Both the position numbers and the translations under genes were made by a program. A stretch of 64,000 bases of DNA from Streptomyces roseifaciens (GTDB lineage Bacteria > Actinomycetota > Actinomycetes > Streptomycetales > Streptomycetaceae). The DNA lies in the NCBI RefSeq assembly GCF_001445655.1, contig NZ_LNBE01000001.1, positions 311,811 through 375,810 on the forward strand, given 5' to 3'. Position 1 is the stretch's first letter. Each line of letters starts with the position of its first letter. Under the pieces are notes generated by a model. The model worked only from the letters and a program-made list of their open reading frames with translations. It did no database searches and was not told where the DNA came from. Positions 54,754-63,513 of the stretch are shown here, piece by piece.

Positions 54754-54926
54754 AGCCGACGGCATGCGGGGCACCGACCGGCGCCACGCCGTCACCCCCC
54801 TTCAGACAGAACTGGCCGGGGCTGGTGGCCGCCGAGAACGCGCAGGAGTACCTGGCAAGCCGCCCACAGGCGCGTCTGGGGCTGGTCGCCGCGTTGGTTT
54901 CTGAGGGGGCGGTTTCCGGTATGTGA
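54750..54926 (+). CDS. Small coupled hypothetical protein
   Basis: 58 residues from GTG 54750, overlapping the HTH gene stop (GTGA). NWPGLVAAENAQEYLASRPQ and ARLGLVAALVSEGAVSGM form a helical C-terminal half. Its frame differs from the HTH gene but codon use is gene-like. Not recognised; it may be part of an interrupted gene. Confidence 0.45.
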   Translation: MKPTACGAPTGATPSPPFRQNWPGLVAAENAQEYLASRPQARLGLVAALVSEGAVSGM

Positions 54927-55283
54927 GGTGGAGGGTGGTGAAGTGGATTGTGGAATCGGTGTGTTGGGGTGTCTGGTGTTGTGGATGGGAGGATGGGCGT
55001 GCGGTAATGGTTAGGCGGTCCTGGCCCGTGTGTACGGGGTTCCAGGTCCAGCTTTTGCCCCAGCCTTTCAGGTTGGGGATTTCTTTTTGGGCTCGTGTCT
55101 CCTGCATTCGTATGCTGGTCTGGATCTGCGACGATTCTCTGGTCGGGCGCCGGCTGTGTGTTCCGGGTTTCCGGTGGGGCGGGGTGGCGCTGCCTGTTCG
55201 GCTTCCTGGCCGACCCAGCGCTCGGGCTGGGACGGAGGCGGCAAACGGCCGCATCGTCCAAGCAGCATTCGGGTTGGCTGGTG

Positions 55284-55664
55284 GTGACGCATTCGTTCCA
55301 TCCGTTGTCCGGGCGTCGGGTCGAGGTCTTGTACTCGATGAAGCGTGGCAGCATGCGGATGTTCGTGGTCGATACCGGCAGCGGGGCGAGGATGACGGTG
55401 CCGGTGGAGCGGACCGACCGGGGGCCGGCCGCGGAGGGGGCCCGGCTGTCCGCCGAGTACCTGACTGAACTCCGTGCTGTGGTCGATGTGTTGGCCAACG
55501 TTGCGGCGCTCGCGAGGGTGGTGAACCCTCGTGTTGAGGTATCGACGCTGGTGGGGGCACTCGGGTGCGAAGCCGCAGAGCAAACGAGAACGTGCACCGT
55601 TCGGACGCGATCGCGGCGGTGGCGAACATGGTCGAGGCATGGCTCGGGGCGGGAGGTGCCCGGC
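55284..55664 (+). pseudogene. DUF5372-like protein next to the recombinase
   Basis: GTG 55284 reads MTHSFHPLSGRRVEVLYSMK and MFVVDTGSGARMTVPVERTD, the pattern of DUF5372, a small protein usually encoded beside recombinases. After GALG (about 55570) the frame seems to move by one base to RSDAIAAVANMVEAWLGAG. Its end lies at the recombinase start. Confidence 0.55.
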
Positions 55665-56548
55665 GTGAACGGCGAAGGCAAGATCACCGCATCTCACCGG
55701 GCCCGACTCGCTATCGTCTACCTGCGGCAGTCGACGATGCTGCAGGTGCGCGACCACACCGAGTCGACCACACCGAGTCGACCGCGCGGCAGTACGCGCT
55801 GGCGGAGCTGGCGGTGACGCTGGGCTGGACGGCGGAGAACATCCTGGTCGTAGACGCCGACCTGGGGATCTCGGGACGGTTCGGCGTGGTGCGGGGCGGC
55901 TTCCACGACGTGGTCGCCAAGGTCTGCCTGGCCGAGGCCGGCGCCGTGTCCGGCTTGGAGGTCTCCCGCCTGGCCCGCTCGAATGCGGACATCGCCCGGC
56001 TGCTGGAACTCGCGCGGCTCACCGACACCCTCGTGGTCGACCTGGACGGCGTCTACGACCTGGCGGACTTCAACGACCGGCTGCTGCTCGGCCTGAAGGG
56101 CAGCATGTCCGAGGCCGAACTCCACCTGCTCACCGGACGGCTGCAGGGCGCCAAGCTGGAAGCGGCCCGCCGCGGTGACCTGCACGTCCCGCTGCCGGTC
56201 GGTCTGGTCTACGACGAGGACGGGAACGTCGTCTTCGACCCGGACGAGGAAGTGCGGGCCGCGGTGGAGAACGTGTTCGCCGAGTTCGCCCGCAGCGGCT
56301 CCGCCTATGGTGTCGTCGCCGCCCTCTGCGGCTGCCCTTTCCCGCTGCGGGCGTACGGCGAGGTCTGGGACGGGCAGCTGCGCTGGGGCAAGCTCACCCA
56401 CGGCCGCGTGCTCGGCGTCCTGACCAACCCCGCCTACGCGGGGGCTTACGTCTACGGCCGCGTCAGGGAAACCCGCCGCGGTGTCGGCGGCGAACGTGGA
56501 CATGAAGATCGGTCCCGGATGCGGGGATGCCAAGATCTGCTTCGGTGA
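55665..56548 (+). pseudogene. Large serine recombinase, broken by a 14-bp duplication
   Basis: GTG 55665 (GGGAGG eight bases upstream) reads MNGEGKITASHRARLAIVYL with the catalytic Ser in YLRQST. The frame is lost at an exact 14-bp tandem duplication (55753-55780). Removing one copy joins VRDHTEST to ARQYALAELAVTLGW and restores the frame. The resolvase domain (LEVSRLARSNADIARLLELA, LKGSMSEAELHLLTGRL) and the recombinase domain (VLTNPAYAGAYVYGRV) follow. From about 56480 the zinc-ribbon and C-terminal part are missing. Confidence 0.85.
55753..55780. repeat. Exact 14-bp tandem duplication
   Basis: accacaccgagtcg occurs at 55753-55766 and again at 55767-55780, inside the recombinase reading frame. 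Fourteen bases shift the frame by two. Confidence 0.95.
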
Positions 56549-56774
56549 CGGAGTGCGCTGGCTGTTCCACATGACGGCGGGCGAGGCCCGTCCAGAGCTG
56601 CCCGACAAATACAACGACAAGGTCGACTCTGCCCAAAACTGGTCGGACGCCGCGGTCTGTCTGTACGAGCACGCGGGCTTCCTGGGGAAGCTGCTGGCGA
56701 AGGTCGAGCCGAAGGGAGGCGTCAAGCTGCGCGGAGGGGACCGGAACAAGACAAGCAGCATCCGGCCCTGCTGA
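56481..56774 (+). pseudogene. Peptidase-inhibitor I36-like protein, signal peptide lost
   Basis: 97 residues in the frame from GTG 56481. ICFGDGVRWLFHMTAG, AAVCLYEHAGFLGKLLAKVE and RGGDRNKTSSIRPC fit the Cys-containing secreted I36/beta-gamma-crystallin-like proteins of Streptomyces. These need a signal peptide, which is absent; the upstream sequence is the truncated recombinase. The recombinase end and this gene's start were probably removed by one deletion. Confidence 0.6.
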
Positions 56775-57330
56775 CAGACCGTCCTGTGCCCGGTCAGTCG
56801 CAGACGACGGCGCGCCCAGGGCTCAGGAGGTAGCGGCGTAGTCGCCGGTCTTCGCATCGTGGCAGTCGGGCTGCCGTCACGCGGGGGGTTCGGTCTGCGT
56901 CTTGGGGCGCCTGCGGAGGTGTGTGCTGCGGGCGCCCTCGCTGTCTGCGGCAGGTTGCCGGTGAGGAGGCAGAGCGAGTGCAACCGTCACAGCGCGAACG
57001 TTGTCTGATGCGGCACTAGTGAGATGCGCCGCCGGATGGCTTGACAACTGAGTGTAAGCAAAGGTGCCGCAGCCTTCCCTGTCCGTGACCGGGGGATCCC
57101 TGGTGCCCGTCCACACTCGGCGTCCGGCTTGAGAGCGGCAACGGTCTCCGGCGTCAGCGGGCACTGGGCTGACACGGTGCGCATAGCCGGGACACCGACA
57201 GGCACCTCAAAATGGTCGGAGGCCCACTTCGCGTAGGTCTGCGGCGAGCGGTCGACGAGGAGCTCGAAGAGTACGTTCGCTCCGTCGGGGGGGCTGCCTA
57301 CCGTAGTGCGTCGGCGCAGCAGTAAAGATG
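56775..57330. other. Intergenic stretch
   Basis: 556 bases. A minus-strand segment at about 57190-57300 reads VFELLVDRSPQTYAKWASDH, which resembles the C-terminal end of NmrA-type proteins, but it is too short to call. Otherwise nothing convincing. Confidence 0.35.
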
Positions 57331-57360
57331 GTGTCCTTTGCACCTCAGTGGAAAGGACAC
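57331..57360 (+). promoter_or_regulatory. Hairpin covering the ribosome-binding site
   Basis: gtgtccttt (57331-57339) is perfectly complementary to aaaggacac (57352-57360) across a 12-base loop. The right arm contains the Shine-Dalgarno sequence AAAGGA, placed seven bases before ATG 57365. Pairing would hide the site. It could equally be an operator. Confidence 0.65.
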
Positions 57361-57364
57361 TTTG

Positions 57365-57874
57365 ATGACTGATCAGTTTGCATACTTCGTAGGAACGGGT
57401 CCGACCGCGATGGCTCTGTACACGGAGGAACGTCCGTCGAGTCTCTGGCGGCGCTCGGGTGAGCAGTGGGAGTACTTGTCGCTGTATGACTGGGCGTGGC
57501 GCAAGGTGGAGGCGAAGGAAGAGGCACAGCTCCTGTTCAGGGCGGGGGATCTGCATCCGGTAACGGCACAGCGCGCTGCCGAGATAGAGGCCGACCGGCA
57601 GGCGTGTGTGCGGTACTGGGCGCGCTACATGGACGAGGAAGACTGGAGGGAGGGCGAGCCGCCCACCACGGTGGTCCGGCGCCGGCGCAGCCCCGAGTAC
57701 ATGAGCGACGAGCTGTACCGGGGTTCCAAGGGCTTCTGGGGTCCCACCCATGTAATCCTCGACGTTCACGAGGGTCGGACCTCGGACTGGCCGCACCTGG
57801 TCGAGCTGAGCGCGAAGGAGGCCGATGCGCTGTTGCATGAGCTGTTCGGGGTCACGGGTGCCGTCGACCTGTAA
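57365..57874 (+). CDS. Hypothetical protein
   Basis: 169 residues from ATG 57365. FAYFVGTGPTAMALYTEERP, WEYLSLYDWAWRKVEAKEEA, EEDWREGEPPTTVVRRRRSP and GPTHVILDVHEGRTSDWPHL. Soluble and acidic. The style and neighbourhood (SUKH and Imm63 genes) suggest an immunity or immunity-like protein, but I do not recognise the family. Translation may be controlled by the hairpin just upstream. Confidence 0.6.
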   Translation: MTDQFAYFVGTGPTAMALYTEERPSSLWRRSGEQWEYLSLYDWAWRKVEAKEEAQLLFRAGDLHPVTAQRAAEIEADRQACVRYWARYMDEEDWREGEPPTTVVRRRRSPEYMSDELYRGSKGFWGPTHVILDVHEGRTSDWPHLVELSAKEADALLHELFGVTGAVDL

Positions 57875-58141
57875 AGCACTCGGTTTCGGCGTCTTCCAGA
57901 AACGGCTCGTCGGAACGGGCTCGGTGGCGCCCTGACGGCGGGGAGCATCTGCGGCAGCCCATTCCCGGCGCTGCCCTTCTTGCCGTCGTCGTGTGTGCGG
58001 TGAATAGAGGAAGCCATGGCACTGGTCAAGAAGAGCTCACGCCGCATCACCGTAGACGGCTGAGGTCGCAGCGCAGCGGCCGCTCTGCGGCTCCGCTGCC
58101 GCTCTTCCGGCCTGATGCTGGCCTCGTGACCGCTCCCGCCG

Positions 58142-58510
58142 CTAGGCCGGCACAGACGACTCAGCGGGCGCCTGCTCTTGCCCAGCCTGCTCCGCTGCGC
58201 CCTCGTGGGCGACCATGCTGTAGGTGACCGACCCCTTCTGCTTGGCGCGTTGCACCTTGCCCCGGGCGACGAGTCCTTCCAGCGTGCTGCGCGACACGGT
58301 CGCCTGCACCGTGCGCTCTGGATGAGCAGCACCCACGCCGTTCGTGATCTCAGCAACGGACTGCGGACCCTGCTGCCCGGCCAGGTACGACAGGACGATC
58401 TCACCCCACGTGGCCTCCGCCCGGCCTCCCTCCACCTCATGGTGAGCGGCGCGCGCACGCGTAGGGGCTTGCGATGCGTGCGGCCGGGGAAACTTCGCGC
58501 GCTTCTTCAC
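58142..58510 (-). CDS. Winged-helix-like small protein
   Basis: 122 residues from GTG 58510, overlapping the stop of the SUKH fragment (GTGA). TWGEIVLSYLAGQQGPQSVA, RTVQATVSRSTLEGLVARGK and QRAKQKGSVTYSMVA form a winged-helix layout; the tail is Glu/Ala-rich. Possibly DNA-binding. Not assigned to a family. Confidence 0.5.
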   Translation of the reverse strand: MKKRAKFPRPHASQAPTRARAAHHEVEGGRAEATWGEIVLSYLAGQQGPQSVAEITNGVGAAHPERTVQATVSRSTLEGLVARGKVQRAKQKGSVTYSMVAHEGAAEQAGQEQAPAESSVPA

Positions 58511-58690
58511 GGCCAGACCGTGTCCACACCGTAGTGTCCCGCGATGCCATCGGTTTCCTGGAGCAGGCTGGCGAGTTCGGTCGGCAAACCGCATCCCAGC
58601 TGCTGCTCGGCCGCGGCCAGCCTGGCCGTGGTGACCGGGTCCCTGAACTCGGCTTCGGGGAATGTCTGGCCTGCTGCTTTTCGCCACATG
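58507..58690 (-). pseudogene. SUKH (SMI1/KNR4) protein, C-terminally truncated
   Basis: ATG 58690 reads MWRKAAGQTFPEAEFRDPVT, LAAAEQQLGCGLPTELASLL and QETDGIAGHYGVDTVWP, the first third of a SUKH domain. It then meets TGA. A full protein would continue about 100 residues. A deletion has joined it to the winged-helix gene. Confidence 0.7.
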
Positions 58691-58893
58691 GGGGAGAGCG
58701 TAGTGCTGTGACCGGCTGTTTGCTGGTTGCCTATTGTGCTGGTTGGACGTGGCAGGCGGCTGGCCTCTGCCGCCGGCTGGCAGCCGCCTCCGAGGCGGAA
58801 GGACCCGCAAATGCGGGTAAACCTTCCCGGTCGGGGCGTCCCAGCCTGTCGGCGATGAGGGGGACAGGGCCAGCACATGCAATAATCGTCTGC

Positions 58894-59364
58894 ATGACGA
58901 TAAGGGTTAGGGATGTCGTAGCCGCTGTCGAGGGCATGGCCGCCAAGCTGGACGGGTGGAAGGCGCGCGACATGATCGCCTTCAGCTCGCATGATGGTCA
59001 GCCATACGTCGTCGTGGATGACGGTGTGTTCCACTGGGCCGTGAGGGAGCGTGGTCTGCTGAGCGAGCATCGCACCACGGAAAGCCTTGAGGAGCTCCTG
59101 CACTGGGTTGCCCTCGACACTGCCCGGGGCGCGGCCTTCGGCTGGGAGCTGCAGATGCGGCAGCACTTCCCTCACCAGGATCTGGGCATCGGCCGTCTGG
59201 CCAAGCAGCTCGAAGTGCTGGACCGGCTCAACCCCCAGTGGGCCGCGGAATTCCGGGCCGGCATCGCCGACAATGAGCCGGAGGTGCGCTTGGAGCACGT
59301 GGACGCCTACCCCCTGAACTCCCTCACCGAACAAACGGTATGGGTCGAGCAGGGCTGGGGCTGA
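58894..59364 (+). CDS. Imm63-like immunity protein
   Basis: 156 residues from ATG 58894. TTESLEELLHWVALDTARGA, QDLGIGRLAKQLEVLDRLNP and QWAAEFRAGIADNEP match the pattern of Imm63, an immunity family for polymorphic toxins. FSSHDGQPYVVVDDGVFHWA is the preceding beta region. No toxin gene is seen nearby. Probably cytoplasmic. Confidence 0.65.
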   Translation: MTIRVRDVVAAVEGMAAKLDGWKARDMIAFSSHDGQPYVVVDDGVFHWAVRERGLLSEHRTTESLEELLHWVALDTARGAAFGWELQMRQHFPHQDLGIGRLAKQLEVLDRLNPQWAAEFRAGIADNEPEVRLEHVDAYPLNSLTEQTVWVEQGWG

Positions 59365-59606
59365 CGCGAAGGCCGTGGTCCGACCGGAGCCCACCTTCAC
59401 CTCGACATGAACCGGACCAGCTTGCGCGACTTCATCTGCAGAGCGGCCGCCCCCACCTGCGTAGAGGAATCTGGAATGGCCGAGACCCTGTCCATCCGCG
59501 CGGTTCCTCGGCGTCGCCGATCGAATGCCGGTCCACCTCGATGCCCGCTCTGCCAGCCAGTGCCAGCACCACGACAACAAACCCCGGAAAGGCTGTGGAA
59601 AAGAAT

Positions 59607-60479
59607 ATGACTGACCCTGCGGGTTTCCGCTTTCCAGTCAGGGGCGAGGTCGCCGTCTTCCGCGGTGAGCTCTATCGGGCCCGTGGAGCTGTGGGTCTGT
59701 GGCCACACGTCGAGCTGCTACCCGAGCCAGGCCGTCCCGCACCCGAAGAACTCGCGCCGCGCGAGGCCGCCGACGGGACGGTGGGATACCCGGTCGCGCC
59801 GGAGCGCCTGGAAGCCTGGGACGTCGTGACGTGGACGTTCCGCTGGCACGGCGAGCTCTTCAAGTGCACCGCCGCCAAACCCACCACGCTCTCGGGCGAC
59901 TACCTCGGCTCCGACGAACACTTCGCCAAGAAACACCTCAAGCGCCTGGCCATCGCCTACTACGGCGTCTTCCCGCGCAACGAGGTCACCGAGCTGGAGC
60001 TGCACCGTGAGGATCTGATCCAGCCACTGCACGCCCTGGTGCAGCGCCTGGACGAGTTTGACCACTTTCGCCCCAAGGTCTACGCGGTCCACCACGGCCG
60101 GACGTATCCGGCCAGCGCCAAGGCCGACGCGTCGGGCCTCATCGCCCTTACCACCGGGGATGACCGGCCTGAGAAGCTCGTCGCCGATCCCCGGGACCGG
60201 GACGGCGAGCACTTCCTGGCCGCCCCGGAGCAGTTGGACGCCTGGTACCGGACCCACTGGACCTTCCGCTGGAAGAACGGCCCCTTCGACGCCGTCGGAA
60301 CGGTAGACGGCAGGATCAAGGGCATCTACACAGGCGGCAGCTGGGGCTTCGCGAACTACATGAACCTGACCCACGAGCCGGATCCCAACGGGGCCTACAC
60401 CCGGTACACGGTCACGGTGGGCCTCAACGGCGTCACCGACCTCGAACAGCACCGCACCGACCTGCTGGCCAACCAGTAG
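59607..60479 (+). CDS. Hypothetical protein with internal duplication
   Basis: 290 residues from ATG 59607 (GGAAAAG site). Two related halves: VAVFRGELYRARGAVGLWPH to PERLEAWDVVTWTFRWHGEL, and VYAVHHGRTYPASAKADASG to EQLDAWYRTHWTFRWKNGPF. In each a WTFRW motif is followed by a G-x-Y-x-G segment (SGDYLGS; KGIYTGG). No signal or membrane segment. The family is not recognised; it may belong with the immunity-type genes around it. Confidence 0.65.
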   Translation: MTDPAGFRFPVRGEVAVFRGELYRARGAVGLWPHVELLPEPGRPAPEELAPREAADGTVGYPVAPERLEAWDVVTWTFRWHGELFKCTAAKPTTLSGDYLGSDEHFAKKHLKRLAIAYYGVFPRNEVTELELHREDLIQPLHALVQRLDEFDHFRPKVYAVHHGRTYPASAKADASGLIALTTGDDRPEKLVADPRDRDGEHFLAAPEQLDAWYRTHWTFRWKNGPFDAVGTVDGRIKGIYTGGSWGFANYMNLTHEPDPNGAYTRYTVTVGLNGVTDLEQHRTDLLANQ

Positions 60480-60593
60480 TCGAGGTCCTGGGGGAGTGTC
60501 ATCGCAGTTTCACGCCGCAGCGAGGGCCGCTGCCGAGGCAACCTCGCGAGCCTTCTCCTTGTCGTAGACCCGCAGCGACCCCGTCTCCGGTAG

Positions 60594-60995
60594 CCGTGTA
60601 CCGCCTCCCCGTACGAGCGGGCCCGCCTCGCCGCCGGCGCGCTGACCGCCCGGGTCCACGCGGCGCGCCGCTCGGACCGCCTGGGCTCCCGGAGCCGGCC
60701 GCACCCCGTCGCCGTGCCCACCGCCCCGAGGCCCCGCCCGCAGCCGTCTCGTACGGACCGGAAGGCGTGCCGCGGCCAGGAGCAGAGGACCGACGTCGCC
60801 ACGGTGGAGCAGACCCGCCGGACGTTCGAGGCCGCTGCCGCCAAGATGGCCGCGAAGCTCCAGGACGGCATTCGGGACCGTGCCGTCGCCCACGGCCCCC
60901 GATCGCAGCCTGCCCCGGTGACGTCCCCGGCGTCGCACACCCAGCAGCCTGGCGCCCAGCACGCGCCGGGCCGGACCACAGGAGGAGTCGCGTGA
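60594..60995 (+). pseudogene. Unknown gene, 3' part
   Basis: The open frame begins after TAG 60591 without a start and reads SPYERARLAAGALTARVHAA, then a Pro/Arg-rich linker and VEQTRRTFEAAAAKMAAKLQ. Codon use is gene-like. Its TGA overlaps the GTG of the next gene. The 5' end is probably deleted. Confidence 0.45.
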
Positions 60996-61315
60996 GCAGC
61001 ACCCCGGAAGAGCTCAGCTTGGAGGACGCCCTCGCCCGCGCACGCGAAGCCGCCCAGAAGTGGCCAGCCGTGCTCGACGCCTCTGCGCCGTGGGAGCCGA
61101 TCTGGAATCGGCCCCGGACACTGAAGAACGACCGGGAGAAGGAGCGGGAGCTGCGCAAGCAGCGCAGGCGGCTCCAAGACGCCGGACGTCGCCGTTTCGC
61201 CGCCGGGCAGTCCCGCCGGCCCCGGTCCCGGCAGAACCGCATCGGCAGCGCGGCCGCGCGCCGCGATGCGCGTGCCCTGTCCCGGTTGCGGCACTCCACC
61301 GCCTGGCTGTGGTGA
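60992..61315 (+). CDS. Hypothetical basic protein
   Basis: 107 residues from GTG 60992, with GGAGGAG five bases upstream, overlapping the previous stop (GTGA). LSLEDALARAREAAQKWPAV followed by a very basic half (KERELRKQRRRLQDAGRRRF, RRPRSRQNRIGSAAARRDAR), which suggests nucleic-acid binding. Such genes are seen in mobile or plasmid-derived regions. Family unknown. Confidence 0.55.
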   Translation: MSSTPEELSLEDALARAREAAQKWPAVLDASAPWEPIWNRPRTLKNDREKERELRKQRRRLQDAGRRRFAAGQSRRPRSRQNRIGSAAARRDARALSRLRHSTAWLW

Positions 61316-61819
61316 CGATGCCGGCCATCGTCCACCGAGTGGACCCCACGATGTTCTGCATCCGGTGCACGATGCCCGGCATCGGATGCTGTGCATGGAG
61401 GGACTCCACCTGGTGGACTCCATTGCGGTGCGCACCGGCTGACGGTGGACTCCGCTCTCGTGCGCACCACGATGCCCGGTACCGCACCGAGTGCGCACCA
61501 TCCGACGATGCCCGGCACTCTCACGCGCACCCGGTTCACCGCACCGAGTGCACCGCGATGCGCACCGGCGATGCGCCGTACTCCCGGCGGGCACCCCGGT
61601 GCGCATCGAGTGCATCGCGCCCTCGGCACCGGTGCGGCGTGCGGTCACGAAGAGTAGGGCGGTGTGGGTGCGCTGGAGGCTGGCCGACCCTTGACCAACC
61701 CCTGGTCCGCACCGGACCACATCCCTTGACCAGGTTCCGCAGTACGCACGTTTCTCCTTGACATGTGTCCTGAACATGGAAGGAAGTTGCATGTAGGAGC
61801 AGTTTCCAGAAGTGATGCT
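61316..61819. other. GTGCGCA-rich stretch upstream of the intron
   Basis: 504 bases with many copies of gtgcgcac, gatgcgca and similar words (61430-61640). Open frames exist but the products are low-complexity (Arg, His, Pro, Thr), and none has a convincing start. The same words recur at 63560-63790 beyond the intron, so this and the right side may be parts of one unusual region. Confidence 0.4.
61703..61719. promoter_or_regulatory. Palindrome, possible operator
   Basis: TGGTCCG (61703-61709) and CGGACCA (61713-61719) are perfect inverted arms separated by cac. Two related words, cccttgacca, flank it (61688 and 61723). It lies about 100 bases before the intron insertion point. Confidence 0.5.
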
Positions 61820-62304
61820 GTGCGAGAGATGAAGGTTTCGTGGCCCTTCGGAGCCGCCCTGCGGGGGGGGGGAGGCTTCAAACCGCCTCATGCTGCGTTA
61901 GCTGAAGACTGTCGTGGTGAGCGATGAGAAAAAGGCGTCGTAAGAGGCGTCAGGTGGGGACCGGAAAGACGAACGCAAGTGAATCGCTGCTGACGTGTCG
62001 AAAGGAAACCAGACGACATCGAAACCGGGGCGTGTCTAGAACTCCGGGATGAGCCTGGCGGGTGCCCGTTTATTGGCCAGGTGGTGTCCGGCATGTAGGC
62101 GACGTGAGTCCGGTCTGCGGCTCTCGCATGGAACAGGAGAAGGAAGGCGCCGATACGCCCCGACGACAGTCGGGGAAGAGGGAGTGCCCCAAGCGGCGGA
62201 CACCGCAAAGGGGTCGAGTACCGAAGCGGAGCCTGCTGGCAGACCGGCCCGTAGTAGTGACGAAGCCCCTGTAATGGGGGTGGAGCGGAGGGGCCGGGTC
62301 GTTC

Positions 62305-63422
62305 GTGACTGAGTTGATCACATCAACCGGGCAGTGCCCCGGGAGGAGTGCGATGGGCCAGTTGAAGTCTCAGATCAAGTCGTTTGATATTTCGAAGTGG
62401 GAAGTCAAGGAGGCGTGGGAGGAAGTCAGATCTCATAGGGGCGCACCCGGCGTGGACGGGCAGAGCATCGACGACTTCGAGAAGGACCTGAAGGGCAACC
62501 TCTACAAGGTCTGGAATCGTATGTCGTCGGGCTCGTACTTCCCGCCGCAGGTGCGCGCGGTGGAGATCCCCAAGTCAAACGGAGGCGGCACGAGAATGCT
62601 CGGCATTCCCGCCGTCGCTGATCGGGTGGCTCAGACGGTCGTGGCCCGGCACCTGGTGAGAAGGGTGGAGCCTGTATTCCATCCGGACAGCTACGGATAC
62701 CGGCCTGGACGGTCCGCCTTGGACGCAGTGGAGAGGTGCCGGAAGCGCTGCTGGAGGCCCCGGTGGCTCCCGTCCTGGCGAACCTGTTCCTGCACTATGC
62801 GTTCGACGCCTGGATGGCCCGGGAGTTCCCGAGCGTCTGGTTCGAACGCTATACGGACGATGCGGTGCTGCACTGCGTCACCGAGCGCCAGGCCCGCCAG
62901 GTGCTGGCCGCGCTCAGGGACAGGCTGGTCGAAGTCGGGTTGCAGCTGCACCCGGACAAGACCCGGATCGTCTACTGCAAGGACAAGTGCCGGCGCGGCT
63001 CCTACGAGCACACGTCGTTCACGTTCCTTGGGTACACGTTCCGCCCCAGGAAGAACCGGAATCGACACGGCAAGCAGTTCCTGTCGTTCGAGCCGGCCAT
63101 CAGCAGACAGGCCCTGACCCGGATCGGTCGCGAGGTGCGTTCCTGGCAACTGCACCGCCGCGTCGGCACCTCCTTCGGAGACCTCGCCCGCACGATCAAC
63201 CGTGTGGTCGGGGGGTGGATCAACTACTACGGGAATTTCCGGCCGTGGGAGTTGTTCCCCTTCGTGATGCGCATCAACGCCTACCTGGTGCGTTGGATCC
63301 GCAAGAAGTACAAGCGGCTCGCAAGCCGCCGGAAGGCGCACGCGAAGCTCGTGGAGATCGCGCAGCGGTACCCACGGATGTTCGCGCACTGGCGCCTCAC
63401 CACCGCTGCATGCGAGATCTGA
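62305..63422 (+). pseudogene. Intron-encoded reverse transcriptase/maturase with internal deletion
   Basis: GTG 62305, or ATG 62353 (GGGAGGAG upstream), reads IKSFDISKWEVKEAWEEVRS, GAPGVDGQSIDDFEKDLKGN and SYGYRPGRSALDAVERCR. Near 62740 it jumps in another frame to APVAPVLANLFLHYAFDAWM, losing the segment that holds the first catalytic Asp (FDxVxH region) and the TPQG-type motif. The active-site YADD is YTDD here. The maturase domain (FLGYTFRPRKNRNRHG to INYYGNFRPWELFPFVMRIN) is complete; no HNH endonuclease domain follows. Confidence 0.85.
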
Positions 63423-63436
63423 TGATCAGAACGACA

Positions 63437-63472
63437 AGAGCCGTGTAACGGGAGACTTTTACGCACGGTTCT
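63437..63472 (+). ncRNA. Group II intron domain V
   Basis: The 36-base catalytic hairpin: GAGCCGTG pairs with CACGGTTC, a GAGA loop closes the top, and the conserved AGC lies in the lower stem. Intact. Confidence 0.85.
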
Positions 63473-63513
63473 GTGAGAGCCGAGGGGTGCGACTCCCCTC
63501 GGCTACTCGATAG

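Larger units (their letters stand above)
61820..63506 (+). mobile_element. Group II intron
   Basis: 5' end GTGCG at 61820 and 3' end CTAC at 63503-63506 fit the GUGYG...AY rule. Domain V is at 63437-63472: stem GAGCCGTG/CACGGTTC, GAGA tetraloop, AGC triad. Domain VI is at 63473-63506 with stem GCCGAGGGG/CCCCTCGGC. Upstream, gaccggaaagacgaacgcaa and related words near 61950-62040 are typical of domain I. The reverse transcriptase gene lies in domain IV. The whole is about 1.69 kb, shorter than usual because of a deletion in that gene. Confidence 0.85.

Noticed and set aside
54923..55640. Long minus-strand Ser/Thr/Pro-rich frames opposite the recombinase region
   Set aside because: Shadow frames of G-rich DNA; the plus strand carries the recognisable DUF5372 and recombinase text.
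57190..57300. NmrA-like C-terminal fragment on the minus strand
   Set aside because: Only about 20 residues resemble the family; too short for a feature call.
61391..61657. 88-codon ORF (HGGTPPGG start) in the repeat-rich stretch
   Set aside because: Low-complexity product without ribosome site; follows from the repeated words.
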